Shown piece by piece: positions 24,395 to 33,025 of a stretch of 33,805 nt of DNA (positions are counted from its first letter, which is position 1; each line of letters starts with the position of its first letter). The stretch lies in contig JAQTPI010000007.1 in assembly GCA_028748975.1 (NCBI GenBank), positions 1-33,805 of the forward strand. Direction: 5' to 3'. Origin of the DNA: Patescibacteria group bacterium (GTDB lineage: Bacteria; Patescibacteriota; Patescibacteriia; UBA2196). The position numbers and the translations under genes were made by a program. The notes under the pieces were generated by a model that worked only from the letters and a program-made list of their open reading frames with translations, ran no database searches and was not told the origin of the DNA.

Positions 24395-24946
24395 ATGATT
24401 TGGATCATTATCTGTCTCATCTTTGCCTTCATAGCCTTTCTTGCGGCTGTGCCAATGCACTTTTACTGCAAAAAATATATAAACGATTATAAGGGCGAAG
24501 GCTGGCCCGGATTCGCGGTGGTTATGAGTGTCTTTGCTGGTTTGTGGCTATTCTGTTTAGCCATTAACACTATCGCGTCCTACAGTATACAAGTCAGTGA
24601 TTATTATGACCTGAAAAAAATCGACAAAATGGAAGTTATGTATCAGGAAAAAGCCGAAGCTCTGACCACCCAGTTCGCCAGTTACCTGGCAGTGTCCTAT
24701 CCCCAGCACGAAAAGACGATTTTCGCCCAAATCAGCCCTGAAAAAGTCAGCGCCTATGCCGCCGCCTATCCGGCCATAAAAAGCTCGGAAACAATAATGG
24801 CGCTTGTCGGCGAAATCAGCAAGCTTCAGGCCGACCGCTACCAACAAAAAGCAGATCGAATACAAAAACAGCGTAACATTGATTATCGGATGCGAAGCCC
24901 TTGGACCATCAACAGCATCATCCGACATTATCAGCCTCCAAAGTAA
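24395..24946 (+). CDS. Orphan membrane protein, 183 aa
   Basis: SD aaaggag; MIWIIICLIFAFIAFLAAVPMHFYCKKYINDYKGEGWPGFAVVMSVFAGLWLFCLAINTIASY... Confidence 0.75.
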   Translation: MIWIIICLIFAFIAFLAAVPMHFYCKKYINDYKGEGWPGFAVVMSVFAGLWLFCLAINTIASYSIQVSDYYDLKKIDKMEVMYQEKAEALTTQFASYLAVSYPQHEKTIFAQISPEKVSAYAAAYPAIKSSETIMALVGEISKLQADRYQQKADRIQKQRNIDYRMRSPWTINSIIRHYQPPK

Positions 24947-24969
24947 TAGCCTTTGGAAGGACCAATGCA

Positions 24970-25005
24970 GTCCCAACCACACCAGCGCGGTTGGGGCTTT
25001 TTTAT
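24970..25005 (+). terminator. Intrinsic terminator
   Basis: agtcccaacc-acaccagcgc-ggttggggcttttttatttt. Confidence 0.85.
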
Positions 25006-25072
25006 TTTCCTAAAAATCAACCAGGCGCGGGCCAAAACCCACGCCCGCAAGAAAATATTAACTTTTTATAAC

Positions 25073-25222
25073 CACCCCGCCTCTCCGCCAGCTGGCGGAT
25101 CGGCACCCCTTTTGAAAAGGGGGGATGACGGACGTCATTCGCATAATTCGCACCTAAATTCGCATTAAATTCGCGAAAAAACTATTGAGATCCCTCGGCT
25201 CGCTCCGCTCGCTCGGGATAAA
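25073..25222. repeat. Composite: family B remnant (25073-25130), AATTCGC-type repeat (25136-25177), family A arm (25186-25222)
   Basis: ctccgccagctggcggatcggcaccccttttgaaaaggggggatgac; cattcgcataattcgcacctaaattcgcattaaattcgcg; gagatccctcggctcgctccgctcgctcgggataaact. Confidence 0.75.
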
Positions 25223-25241
25223 CTATCAAATCACAAATCAA

Positions 25242-27608
25242 TTATCCAAGACTACACTTCCCCCATCCGCACACCGGGCAAGTCATGCACCCCTCTTTAA
25301 TTTCCATTTTCTGCCCGCACTCTGGGCATTTTTCCTCTTTTAGTTGTTTATTCGCTGATAGAATATTTTTTTCATCTCCCTGATTTCCGTTTTCTAATTT
25401 CTGATTATTCGCGAGTAAATCCATCAAATTAGGCTGGCCCGCTTTGGCCGCTAATTTTTCAAAATCACCCTTGCGCACCACTTCCTTTCTAATGCCGTGA
25501 TCGCCCTCGGGCATCTGGCGCGGAGTGGTCTTTTCTCCAGCCGAACCCACATTTAAAACCTGTAAATCACGCGAACCGTCGCGATAGATGGTAATGCCCT
25601 TGCAACCCAAATCAAAGGCCAGCATATAAACATTTCTCACGTCTTCCATGGTGGCGGAATTGGGGAAATTAACTGTCTTGGATACGGCATTATCAGTGTG
25701 GTCCTGAAACGCCGCCTGCATTTTTACGTGCCATTCCGGGTCAATCTCATGAGAAGTCACAAAAACTTCCTGCCATTTTTCTGGAATGCCCACCACACCG
25801 TGCGCTGAACCATGGCGCGCCACTTGGCGCATCAATTCCTCGCTGTAAAAACTCTCGCGCTTGGCTACTTCCAAAAACAAAGGATTGACTTCAATCAATT
25901 CATCACCGGCATCTAAGATATTTTTTCTGGTGTAACAGACGGCAAAAAGCGGTTCAATGCCGGAAGAACAGTTGGAAATGATGGAGATGGTTCCAGTTGG
26001 CGCAATAGTTGTGACCGTAGCGTTGCGCAATTTATAATCCGTATTTTTTTTGTTGTCAAAAATTGAACCGGTAAAGCCCGGAAAAACTCCGCGCACCGCC
26101 GCCAAATCTTCCGAAGCGCGGTGGCCTTTTTCATTAATAAATTTCATGACTTTGTCCGCCAGTTTCAAGGCTTTTTCAGAATTATAAGGAATTTCTAATC
26201 TAATCAGCATGTCGGCCCAGCCCATCACTCCCAGGCCAATCTTTCTTGTTTTTTCCACCATTTCTTCAATTTGCGGCAAGGGATAACGATTCATATCAAT
26301 CACATTATCCAAAAAATGCACTGCCGTTCGCGTAACTTTTTCCAATTTTTCCCAATCCACTTCCCGTTTCCCGTCTTCTTCTTTTAACATTTTGGCCAAA
26401 TTGATACTGCCTAAATTACAGGATTCAAAAGGCAAAAGCGGCTGTTCTCCGCAAGGATTCGTGGATTCAATCTCGCCGAGCTGCGGCGTGGGGTTGAAAG
26501 CATTAATGCGATCAATAAAAATGATGCCCGGGTCGCCATTTTTCCAGGCATTGGTCACAATTAAATCAAAAACCATTTTGGCGGAAAGACGGCCGGATAC
26601 CTCTTTATTGCGCGGATTAACCAATTCATATTCATCGTCTTTGGCCAAAGCTTTCATAAATTTGTCCGTCACCGCGACCGAGATATTAAAATTATTTAAA
26701 GAAGTCATGTCTTCTTTACAAGCGATGAATTTCAAAATATCCGGATGGTCCACCCGCATAATTCCCATATTGGCTCCACGCCTCGTGCCGCCCTGTTTCA
26801 CCTGTTCGGTCGCGGCGTTAAAAACTTTCATGAAAGAAATCGGACCGGAAGCAATACCACCGGTGGATTTAACCCGATCATTTTCCGGACGCAATCTGGA
26901 AAAAGAAAAACCAGTGCCGCCGCCCGACTGATGAATTAAAGCCGTCCATTTGACTGCGTCAAAAATTCCGGTCATATCGTCTTCCACCGGCAAAACAAAA
27001 CAAGCGGAAAGTTGCTGCAAATCACGGCCAGCGTTCATTAAAGTCGGCGAATTGGGCACAAATTCCATTCTGGCCATCACTTCATAAAACTCCGCCGCTG
27101 TCTTTTCCACATCCACATTTTGATGATATAAATTTTTGTAGGTTTCATCAGCCAAAGCGATGTTCATTGCCACGCGCTTAAACATGTCAGTTGGTGTTTC
27201 AATCACTTCTCCGGTTTCATCTTTTAATAAATAACGCTTTTTTAGGACCACCAATGAGTTTTGGGCAATATCAGAAACTTCCATCACCTCGGTTAAGGGC
27301 TGGCGCATTAAGCGCAATTCTTTATGCCGCTGGCGGTAGATCATATAGGCCCGTGCGGTCTTGGTAAATCCGTTTTGAATCATGATTTCCACTACCACAT
27401 CCTGTATTTCCTCCACCCCGGGGATGGTGTGCCCGTCATATTTGTCAAAAAGAGCGCGATTAACTGCCAAGGCCACCTTTTTGACGTCCTTATCTGTCAT
27501 TTCTTCCACATCAGAGGCGGCTTTAGCAATCACCACCTCAATTCTTCCCTCATCAAAGGGTACAATCCGGCCATCGCGCTTTCTGATTTGTTCAATCTGC
27601 TTGGACAT
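25242..27608 (-). CDS. nrdJ: Adenosylcobalamin-dependent (class II) ribonucleoside-diphosphate reductase
   Basis: N-terminal ATP cone; [78 protein letters not shown]-terminal [25 protein letters not shown]; start MSKQIEQ preferred. Confidence 0.93.
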   Translation of the reverse strand: MSKQIEQIRKRDGRIVPFDEGRIEVVIAKAASDVEEMTDKDVKKVALAVNRALFDKYDGHTIPGVEEIQDVVVEIMIQNGFTKTARAYMIYRQRHKELRLMRQPLTEVMEVSDIAQNSLVVLKKRYLLKDETGEVIETPTDMFKRVAMNIALADETYKNLYHQNVDVEKTAAEFYEVMARMEFVPNSPTLMNAGRDLQQLSACFVLPVEDDMTGIFDAVKWTALIHQSGGGTGFSFSRLRPENDRVKSTGGIASGPISFMKVFNAATEQVKQGGTRRGANMGIMRVDHPDILKFIACKEDMTSLNNFNISVAVTDKFMKALAKDDEYELVNPRNKEVSGRLSAKMVFDLIVTNAWKNGDPGIIFIDRINAFNPTPQLGEIESTNPCGEQPLLPFESCNLGSINLAKMLKEEDGKREVDWEKLEKVTRTAVHFLDNVIDMNRYPLPQIEEMVEKTRKIGLGVMGWADMLIRLEIPYNSEKALKLADKVMKFINEKGHRASEDLAAVRGVFPGFTGSIFDNKKNTDYKLRNATVTTIAPTGTISIISNCSSGIEPLFAVCYTRKNILDAGDELIEVNPLFLEVAKRESFYSEELMRQVARHGSAHGVVGIPEKWQEVFVTSHEIDPEWHVKMQAAFQDHTDNAVSKTVNFPNSATMEDVRNVYMLAFDLGCKGITIYRDGSRDLQVLNVGSAGEKTTPRQMPEGDHGIRKEVVRKGDFEKLAAKAGQPNLMDLLANNQKLENGNQGDEKNILSANKQLKEEKCPECGQKMEIKEGCMTCPVCGWGKCSLG
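25381..25408. repeat. GAAATCAG-type short dispersed repeat in frame in nrdJ
   Basis: tgatttccgttttctaatttctgattat encodes NQKLENGNQ between catalytic domain and Zn ribbon. Confidence 0.7.
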
Positions 27609-27818
27609 AAGGATAAGTAAATGAAAAAACTCCCAAATTTCGCGTGGAGTTTTCCACAATGGCTAAAAATTTTTTAAATTCTACTTACATTATAACACAC
27701 CCAAAACCAAACCCAAACCGTCTCCGAAAGTCCCGTCAAGAGCAGTCAATTTTTGGTCTTTTTTGGTGGAAAACTTGATAGAAATTTAAAAAAAATGTCA
27801 AATTTTTTGAAAAAATAA

Positions 27819-27858
27819 ATTCTGTAAATACCTCACGATCGTGAGGTATTTACAGAAT
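27819..27858. repeat. 40-bp perfect palindrome
   Basis: attctgtaaatacctcacgatcgtgaggtatttacagaat. Confidence 0.95.
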
Positions 27859-27874
27859 ATTTTTATAATTTTAT

Positions 27875-27912
27875 TATCTAGTAAAATTCACAGTCGACGA
27901 AATTACTAGATA
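27875..27912. repeat. Inverted repeat, 10-bp arms, 18-nt loop
   Basis: tatctagtaa-aattcacagtcgacgaaa-ttactagata. Confidence 0.8.
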
Positions 27913-27939
27913 TAAAAAAATAAAAAATATTAAATTTTT

Positions 27940-27981
27940 AAAATTATACAAAACGCGCGGTCGTCCGTTTTGTATAATTTT
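27940..27981. repeat. Inverted repeat, 16-bp arms, GC-rich 10-nt loop
   Basis: aaaattatacaaaacg-cgcggtcgtc-cgttttgtataatttt. Confidence 0.9.
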
Positions 27982-28023
27982 TATTTTAATAAAAAATAAA
28001 AATATAGCCTTTAAAAACAGTGC

Positions 28024-28052
28024 TTGACATAAAAATTTAGCTATGCTACCCT
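28024..28052 (+). promoter_or_regulatory. Promoter TTGACA-N17-TACCCT, extended -10 (TGC)
   Basis: cttgacataaaaattta identical to the 20502 promoter. Confidence 0.7.
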
Positions 28053-28109
28053 GTTAATAGATGCCGCGGAAACGCCCGGCACAATTCAAAACGCAAAAAG
28101 GAGGAACAA

Positions 28110-28652
28110 ATGGAACCCGTTAAAAAAATTCTGGTCACCATCCTGGCTCTGGTGGCAATCACTTTGCCGGTTTTGGCCCAAAACAACATCCAGCGAGTAA
28201 GCGACAATGACAAAAAACTCGTCGCTCTCTATGCAGAATTTTTCACCAAAAACAGACCTCCTGAAATTAATCCTGAAAGGATCGATAGTACTTTTGCTCC
28301 CTACCTTACCACTCACCCCGAAACCGACGCAATCGAACCCAACTGGCGCTATGCGTCCCTTTACGAATGCGGTTTTCCCGGAGCAGACGATTTGCTTCAG
28401 CGTGAGCTCGTCTATATCTGGAACCGTGGGTCTGGCGTGAAAGTTCACGGTCTGGCATTAATCTACCCCTTCGGCGGCGAAAGGGAATTGATCAACGACT
28501 TCAACATCCTGAAGGTTCAGTACAAAAACTTGCGATTCTATTATAAATCATTTGTCTATCATGGACAAAACTACTTGCGGGTCGGCATAACCACCGAAGC
28601 CGCCAAAGACAAAGTGGCTCACAAAATCATCGGCCAACACATCATGTATTGA
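28110..28652 (+). CDS. Orphan secreted protein, 180 aa
   Basis: SD aaaaggagg; signal peptide MEPVKKILVTILALVAITLPVLAQ; ends TGA. Confidence 0.78.
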   Translation: MEPVKKILVTILALVAITLPVLAQNNIQRVSDNDKKLVALYAEFFTKNRPPEINPERIDSTFAPYLTTHPETDAIEPNWRYASLYECGFPGADDLLQRELVYIWNRGSGVKVHGLALIYPFGGERELINDFNILKVQYKNLRFYYKSFVYHGQNYLRVGITTEAAKDKVAHKIIGQHIMY

Positions 28653-28659
28653 TTTCTCC

Positions 28660-28703
28660 AACCCCTCGCGATTAACATTTTTGTCGTGAGGGGGTTTTTA
28701 TTT
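28660..28703 (+). terminator. Intrinsic terminator
   Basis: aacccctcgcga...tcgtgagggggttttta. Confidence 0.8.
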
Positions 28704-28712
28704 CTAAAATCA

Positions 28713-28738
28713 AAAAGCGGGCTTGACCCGCTTTTTAA
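28713..28738 (-). terminator. ftsZ terminator
   Basis: aaaagcggg-cttga-cccgctttttaaa. Confidence 0.8.
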
Positions 28739-28750
28739 ATAAATATTTAT

Positions 28751-29941
28751 TTACATCATCTTCCTTCTGATAAATGCCGGGATATCCAATTCATCTCCGC
28801 CTTCTTCCTGTTTTTTAATTTCTTTGGCCGCTTTCAAATCTTCGCGCTCTCTTTCAATCCGCTGGGGAATGTGTTCTTTCTTATGCGGCGGCGGCGCAAT
28901 CGGCGGAATGAAATCCAAGGCCGGCGTGGGTTGATATTTCGGTTCCGGCGCTTTGCCGCCCGTGCCAAAACCCGTCGCAATCACCGTTACACGCAACTCA
29001 TCTTTAATGTCGTCGTCAATTACCGCGCCAAAAATAATCTTGGCATTCGGATCAGCGGATGAAGTGATAATTCTCGCCGCCTCATTGACTTCGTGCATAC
29101 CCAAATTCTTGGAACCGGTAATAGTAAACAAAATTCCTTTAGCGCCATCAATGGAAAGTTCTAATAATGGTGAATCAATGGCCGCTTTAGCCGCCTCCAC
29201 TGCCCTGTTTTCACCAGTGGCTGAACCAATACCCATCAAAGCCGAACCAGCATCCGCCATGATGGCTTTGACATCGGCAAAGTCCACATTAATCAAACCT
29301 GGCACTGTAATTAATTCCGCGATGCCTTTAACACCCTGTTTTAAAACATCATCCACAATACCAAAAGCTTCCAAGAGCGTGGTTCTTTTATCAATAATTT
29401 GTAAGATCCGGTCATTGGGAATGGTGATGATAGTATCAACTTTTTGCGCCAATTCATCCAGACTTCTCTCGGCAATCATTTTTCTCTGCGCACCCTCAAA
29501 AGAAAATGGTTTGGTCACGACCGCGACCGTCAAGGCACCTACTTCCTGCGCCACTTGCGCCACAATCGGTGAAGCCCCAGAACCAGTACCGCCACCCAGT
29601 CCGCAAGTAATGAAAACCATATCCGCGCCCTTGAGCATTTCGCGAATCTCATCCACCGATTCTTCCGCCGCTTCCCGGCCCAAATCCGGATTCATGCCAG
29701 CGCCTAATCCGCGAGTTATCTCTTTGCCAATATAAACTTTGTGTTTGGCCAAATTATGATGCAGGGCTTGCGCGTCAGTGTTAATCGCCACAAACTCCAC
29801 GCCTTTAATGCGGTCAGTCTGCATTCTATTGATGGCGGAATTGCCCGAACCGCCCACGCCCACCACCTTAATTTTGGCAAACGTTTCCACGTCCGGCTTA
29901 ATTTCCCGCGACTTGTTTTTAGTGTTAGTTATTGGATACAT
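28751..29941 (-). CDS. ftsZ: Cell division protein FtsZ
   Basis: IKVVGVGGSGNSAINRM; FITCGLGGGTGSGASPIVAQVA; NVDFADVKAIM; C-terminal peptide LDIPAFIRRK. Confidence 0.97.
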   Translation of the reverse strand: MYPITNTKNKSREIKPDVETFAKIKVVGVGGSGNSAINRMQTDRIKGVEFVAINTDAQALHHNLAKHKVYIGKEITRGLGAGMNPDLGREAAEESVDEIREMLKGADMVFITCGLGGGTGSGASPIVAQVAQEVGALTVAVVTKPFSFEGAQRKMIAERSLDELAQKVDTIITIPNDRILQIIDKRTTLLEAFGIVDDVLKQGVKGIAELITVPGLINVDFADVKAIMADAGSALMGIGSATGENRAVEAAKAAIDSPLLELSIDGAKGILFTITGSKNLGMHEVNEAARIITSSADPNAKIIFGAVIDDDIKDELRVTVIATGFGTGGKAPEPKYQPTPALDFIPPIAPPPHKKEHIPQRIEREREDLKAAKEIKKQEEGGDELDIPAFIRRKMM

Positions 29942-30086
29942 ATTTTTTTGCGTTTTACGTTTTACGGCGTCGCCACTTGTATCGTTTTACGGTTTGGTTA
30001 GACGTAAAACCTTTAACGACTGCCGATACGCGCCGCGAGGCCGTATAACGACTACCAAAAATTAATACTTATATCTTAGCACTCCC

Positions 30087-31370
30087 CTAAAATTTGGCAA
30101 GTAACTTCTTGAACACATTTTTTACTCGGCTCGCGGCCGCACCCACGCTTTTAATTGGCAATCTTTTGGCCGCGCTCATTTCCCCGCCGGATTTTTGTTT
30201 TTCCAATTCATAGCCCCAGAGCGCCAAACCTAAAGCGGTGGTAAAAGATAAATCATTAACCTTATCAATGGCAGTGTGTAAATTTTGCGGCAAGCCCAAG
30301 GAGGCCGGCAGACGGAATTCTTTTTTTGCCACTTCCACAATTCCCGGCAGTTTTGCTCCGCCACCGGTCAAAACTACGCCGGCTGGCAAAAGTCCCGAGC
30401 GGTCGATGGCGATCAATCTTTTATCAATCATTTCAAAAATTTCCTGTAAGCGTGCTTCAATAATTTCCGCCACATAGCGCAAAGAAATCCGGCCTTCTTC
30501 TTTTTCATCAAATTCCGCCAAATCAATTTCTTCTTTTTTGCCAAAAGTTGCGGGGTTGGCCTGGCCATATTCCAATTTTATATTTTCCGCCGTGTCCAAA
30601 GAAGTCCGGAGGCCAATCGCGATGTCGTTCGTGATATGCGCCGAGCCTACGGGCAAAACACCGGTCGTGACAATATCACCCTCTTCAAAAACAGCGAAAG
30701 AAGTGGTGGAATGTCCCAAATTAACCAAGACTACGCCCAATTCTTTCTGGCGCTTGGTCAAACACGCCTCCGCATCAGCCAAAACTGCTAAAATTAGGTC
30801 TTCAATCGCCAAACCCGTTCGAAAGACGGTTTTGGTTAAATTTTTAACTTGCGCCGAAAGTCCTTGAATAATTTGCGTTTCCACCTCCAACCTGACACCG
30901 GTCATGCCCAGAGGATCTTTGATGTTATTTTGAGAATCAACGGCAAAAAGTTTGGGAATGACGTGCAGAATTTCATAATTAGGCGGCGTGGCAATGGCTT
31001 GTGAAGCATTGACCGCGCGTTCAATATCATCTTCGCGGATTTCTCCGCCCGGCCGCGAAACCGCCACCACTCCGCGCGAAGCCATGGTCACAATGTGCGC
31101 GCCGGAAATTCCCACATAGGCCCGCTCCAAATCAAAACCAATTATTCTTTCCAATTGTTCCAAAGCTGAAGAAATGGCAGAAACGGCGTCCTCAATGGAA
31201 ACAATGGTTCCTTTGGACAATCCTTCCGAGGGCACTTCCACCGCGCCCACAACATAAAAACTTCCGTTTTGCGGATTGAGTTGTCCAGCCACCAATCTGA
31301 CATGCGAGGTACCAATGTCTAATCCTAACAATATTTTTTCTTTGGTTTTTATAAACTTATCTAAAAACAT
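30087..31370 (-). CDS. ftsA: Cell division protein FtsA
   Basis: ILLGLDIGTSHVRLVAGQL; AYVGISGAHIVTMASRGVVAVSRPGGEI; LVNLGHSTTSFAVFEEGDI; GVVLTGGGAKLPGIVEVAK. Confidence 0.95.
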   Translation of the reverse strand: MFLDKFIKTKEKILLGLDIGTSHVRLVAGQLNPQNGSFYVVGAVEVPSEGLSKGTIVSIEDAVSAISSALEQLERIIGFDLERAYVGISGAHIVTMASRGVVAVSRPGGEIREDDIERAVNASQAIATPPNYEILHVIPKLFAVDSQNNIKDPLGMTGVRLEVETQIIQGLSAQVKNLTKTVFRTGLAIEDLILAVLADAEACLTKRQKELGVVLVNLGHSTTSFAVFEEGDIVTTGVLPVGSAHITNDIAIGLRTSLDTAENIKLEYGQANPATFGKKEEIDLAEFDEKEEGRISLRYVAEIIEARLQEIFEMIDKRLIAIDRSGLLPAGVVLTGGGAKLPGIVEVAKKEFRLPASLGLPQNLHTAIDKVNDLSFTTALGLALWGYELEKQKSGGEMSAAKRLPIKSVGAAASRVKNVFKKLLAKF

Positions 31371-31495
31371 AGTATTTTTATTTTTATTACCTTCGTTTAC
31401 CTTTATCCACAGCTAAAACAGATACCTATATTATATAACATTTTTGTCAGCAGGACAAAATGCGGTGAACACAAAAAGTGTTCACGCCAAAGCGC

Positions 31496-31695
31496 TTGTC
31501 ATCCCGAGCGCTAGCCCGCTTCGACCGCGAAGCGAGGCGAGCGAGGGATCTCGTCGCCGTCGTTATCTCCCCCTTAACAAGGGGGGAAGCAGAGGGGGTC
31601 AATTCGCCGCTAGGCGCATAAAATTTATTCTTTTGATTATATTCGCCTATCGGCGAACTTACCTCCCCGCGCCCCTCCTTCTTAAGGAGGGGATA
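31496..31695. repeat. Contiguous family A (31496-31556) and family B (31563-31695) repeats
   Basis: gtcatcccgagcgctagc...gcgagggatctcgtcg + ttatctcccccttaacaagggggg...cccctccttcttaaggaggggataa. Confidence 0.88.
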
Positions 31696-31707
31696 ACGCA
31701 CAATTTT

Positions 31708-32865
31708 TTATTCATTTACCTGTGGTAACGGATTCTCAAAAAAATCAAAACTTTTTACAAAAGCGCTAAAGCTGGTGGAAAAGTAAGCCGTTACCGGATA
31801 GCCCATATTGTAATTAATTAGATAAATTTTTCCGGCATTTAAAACATAAAATGAACTGCCGGAAACCACGGCTGGTTTGCCACCAATCTGTGTTTGCTGA
31901 ATTTCATTTGGTTGGATTGTTGGATTCATTTGTAAATACCATTCTTCAATATCCGTAATATTATTTTCATTTTCCAATACCTGAACTTGAAAAAACTGGC
32001 CCGTGGAGGTGGCGGTAAAAGTCACCCCGCTTTTATCTTCGTTTACCGCCGTGGTAAATTCACGCGGGTATAACACACTAAAACCATTTTCCTTGTCCAG
32101 AAAGCTATTGGCCAAATTTGACGCTGACAGGCGCGCGGAATTACCTTTCAGAGGGCTGTATAAATTGGCTATTTCCAAGCCATCAGGATAACCATCGCCA
32201 TCAGTGTCTGCCACGCTCTTGTCTGTACCCCAAATTTTTTCTTCTTCATCGGTTAAACCGTCATTATCAATGTCCGGTGCCGCCACTACTTCTTCTAATG
32301 GCGGATTTTCTTCTTCTATTGGTGGGGTGGTGGTGGCTTCATTATTTGGCGCGGCCACCGCGGTCAGACATTTTTCCACCACTTTCATTTCGCCGGTTGC
32401 CAGATCTTGTTCATTAATATTTTGCAATTGGCATTTGTTAATATTGGCCAAAATTCGGCACTGGTCGGCGCTGCAAGCCTCACAATTTGTATCTGAACAT
32501 TCAACCGTTTCTTGTTTCTGCTCCGTTGCCGGCTGATTAACTGTTTGGTTTTGATTTTGCCCTGATGGTTGATTGATAATCACATTATTGTTTTCTGTTT
32601 TTTGATTTATGCTTTTGACAAAAAACCAGGCCGCCGCTCCCAAAACCAAAACAAAAACCAACGCCACCGCGATGCCGATAATGACATTTCTTTTTAAACC
32701 GCCAAGCCCAGTTCCGCCAGCCACCGCTCCGCCAGCTGTCAAGACTCTGCCTTTAGTCAAATAATTCAAAAACTTCTCCGGCATGGTGTGGATTTTAACT
32801 TCTCCCAGCGGCTTTCTCTTTACTTCCGCTGTGGTTTCTTGGGCAATGGTTGATTGATCGGACAT
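31708..32865 (-). CDS. Single-TM protein with Cys-rich linker and TSP3-like Ca-binding repeats
   Basis: start MSDQSTIAQ; DIDNDGLTDEEEKIWGTDKSVADTDGDGYPDGLEI; CSDTNCEACSADQC. Confidence 0.78.
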   Translation of the reverse strand: MSDQSTIAQETTAEVKRKPLGEVKIHTMPEKFLNYLTKGRVLTAGGAVAGGTGLGGLKRNVIIGIAVALVFVLVLGAAAWFFVKSINQKTENNNVIINQPSGQNQNQTVNQPATEQKQETVECSDTNCEACSADQCRILANINKCQLQNINEQDLATGEMKVVEKCLTAVAAPNNEATTTPPIEEENPPLEEVVAAPDIDNDGLTDEEEKIWGTDKSVADTDGDGYPDGLEIANLYSPLKGNSARLSASNLANSFLDKENGFSVLYPREFTTAVNEDKSGVTFTATSTGQFFQVQVLENENNITDIEEWYLQMNPTIQPNEIQQTQIGGKPAVVSGSSFYVLNAGKIYLINYNMGYPVTAYFSTSFSAFVKSFDFFENPLPQVNE

Positions 32866-32883
32866 ATATTTATAAACAAATTT

Positions 32884-33025
32884 CCACAGATTGAGCACAG
32901 ATTTTCACAGATACACAGATTTATTTTTCTTGTCATCCCCGCGCAAGCGGGGATCCAGAAATCTGTGCCTATCTGTGTATTTGTGTGCTATCTGTTTTAT
33001 ATTTATATCTGTGCAAATCTGTTAT
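32884..33025. repeat. CACAGAT-type dispersed repeat flanking a family A core
   Basis: cacagattgagcacagattttcacagatacacagattt...gtcatccccgcgcaagcggggatccag...aaatctgtgcctatctgtgtatttgtgtgctatctg...atctgtgcaaatctg. Confidence 0.8.

Noticed and set aside
27609-28100. Cobalamin riboswitch upstream of nrdJ
   Set aside because: No recognisable B12-box or multi-arm structure; only the palindrome cluster described above.
28953-29735. 260-aa plus-strand ORF antisense to ftsZ
   Set aside because: Overlaps ftsZ completely; composition typical of an antisense shadow frame.
31444-31728. Plus-strand 94-aa ORF
   Set aside because: Almost entirely family A/B repeat sequence; no independent coding evidence.
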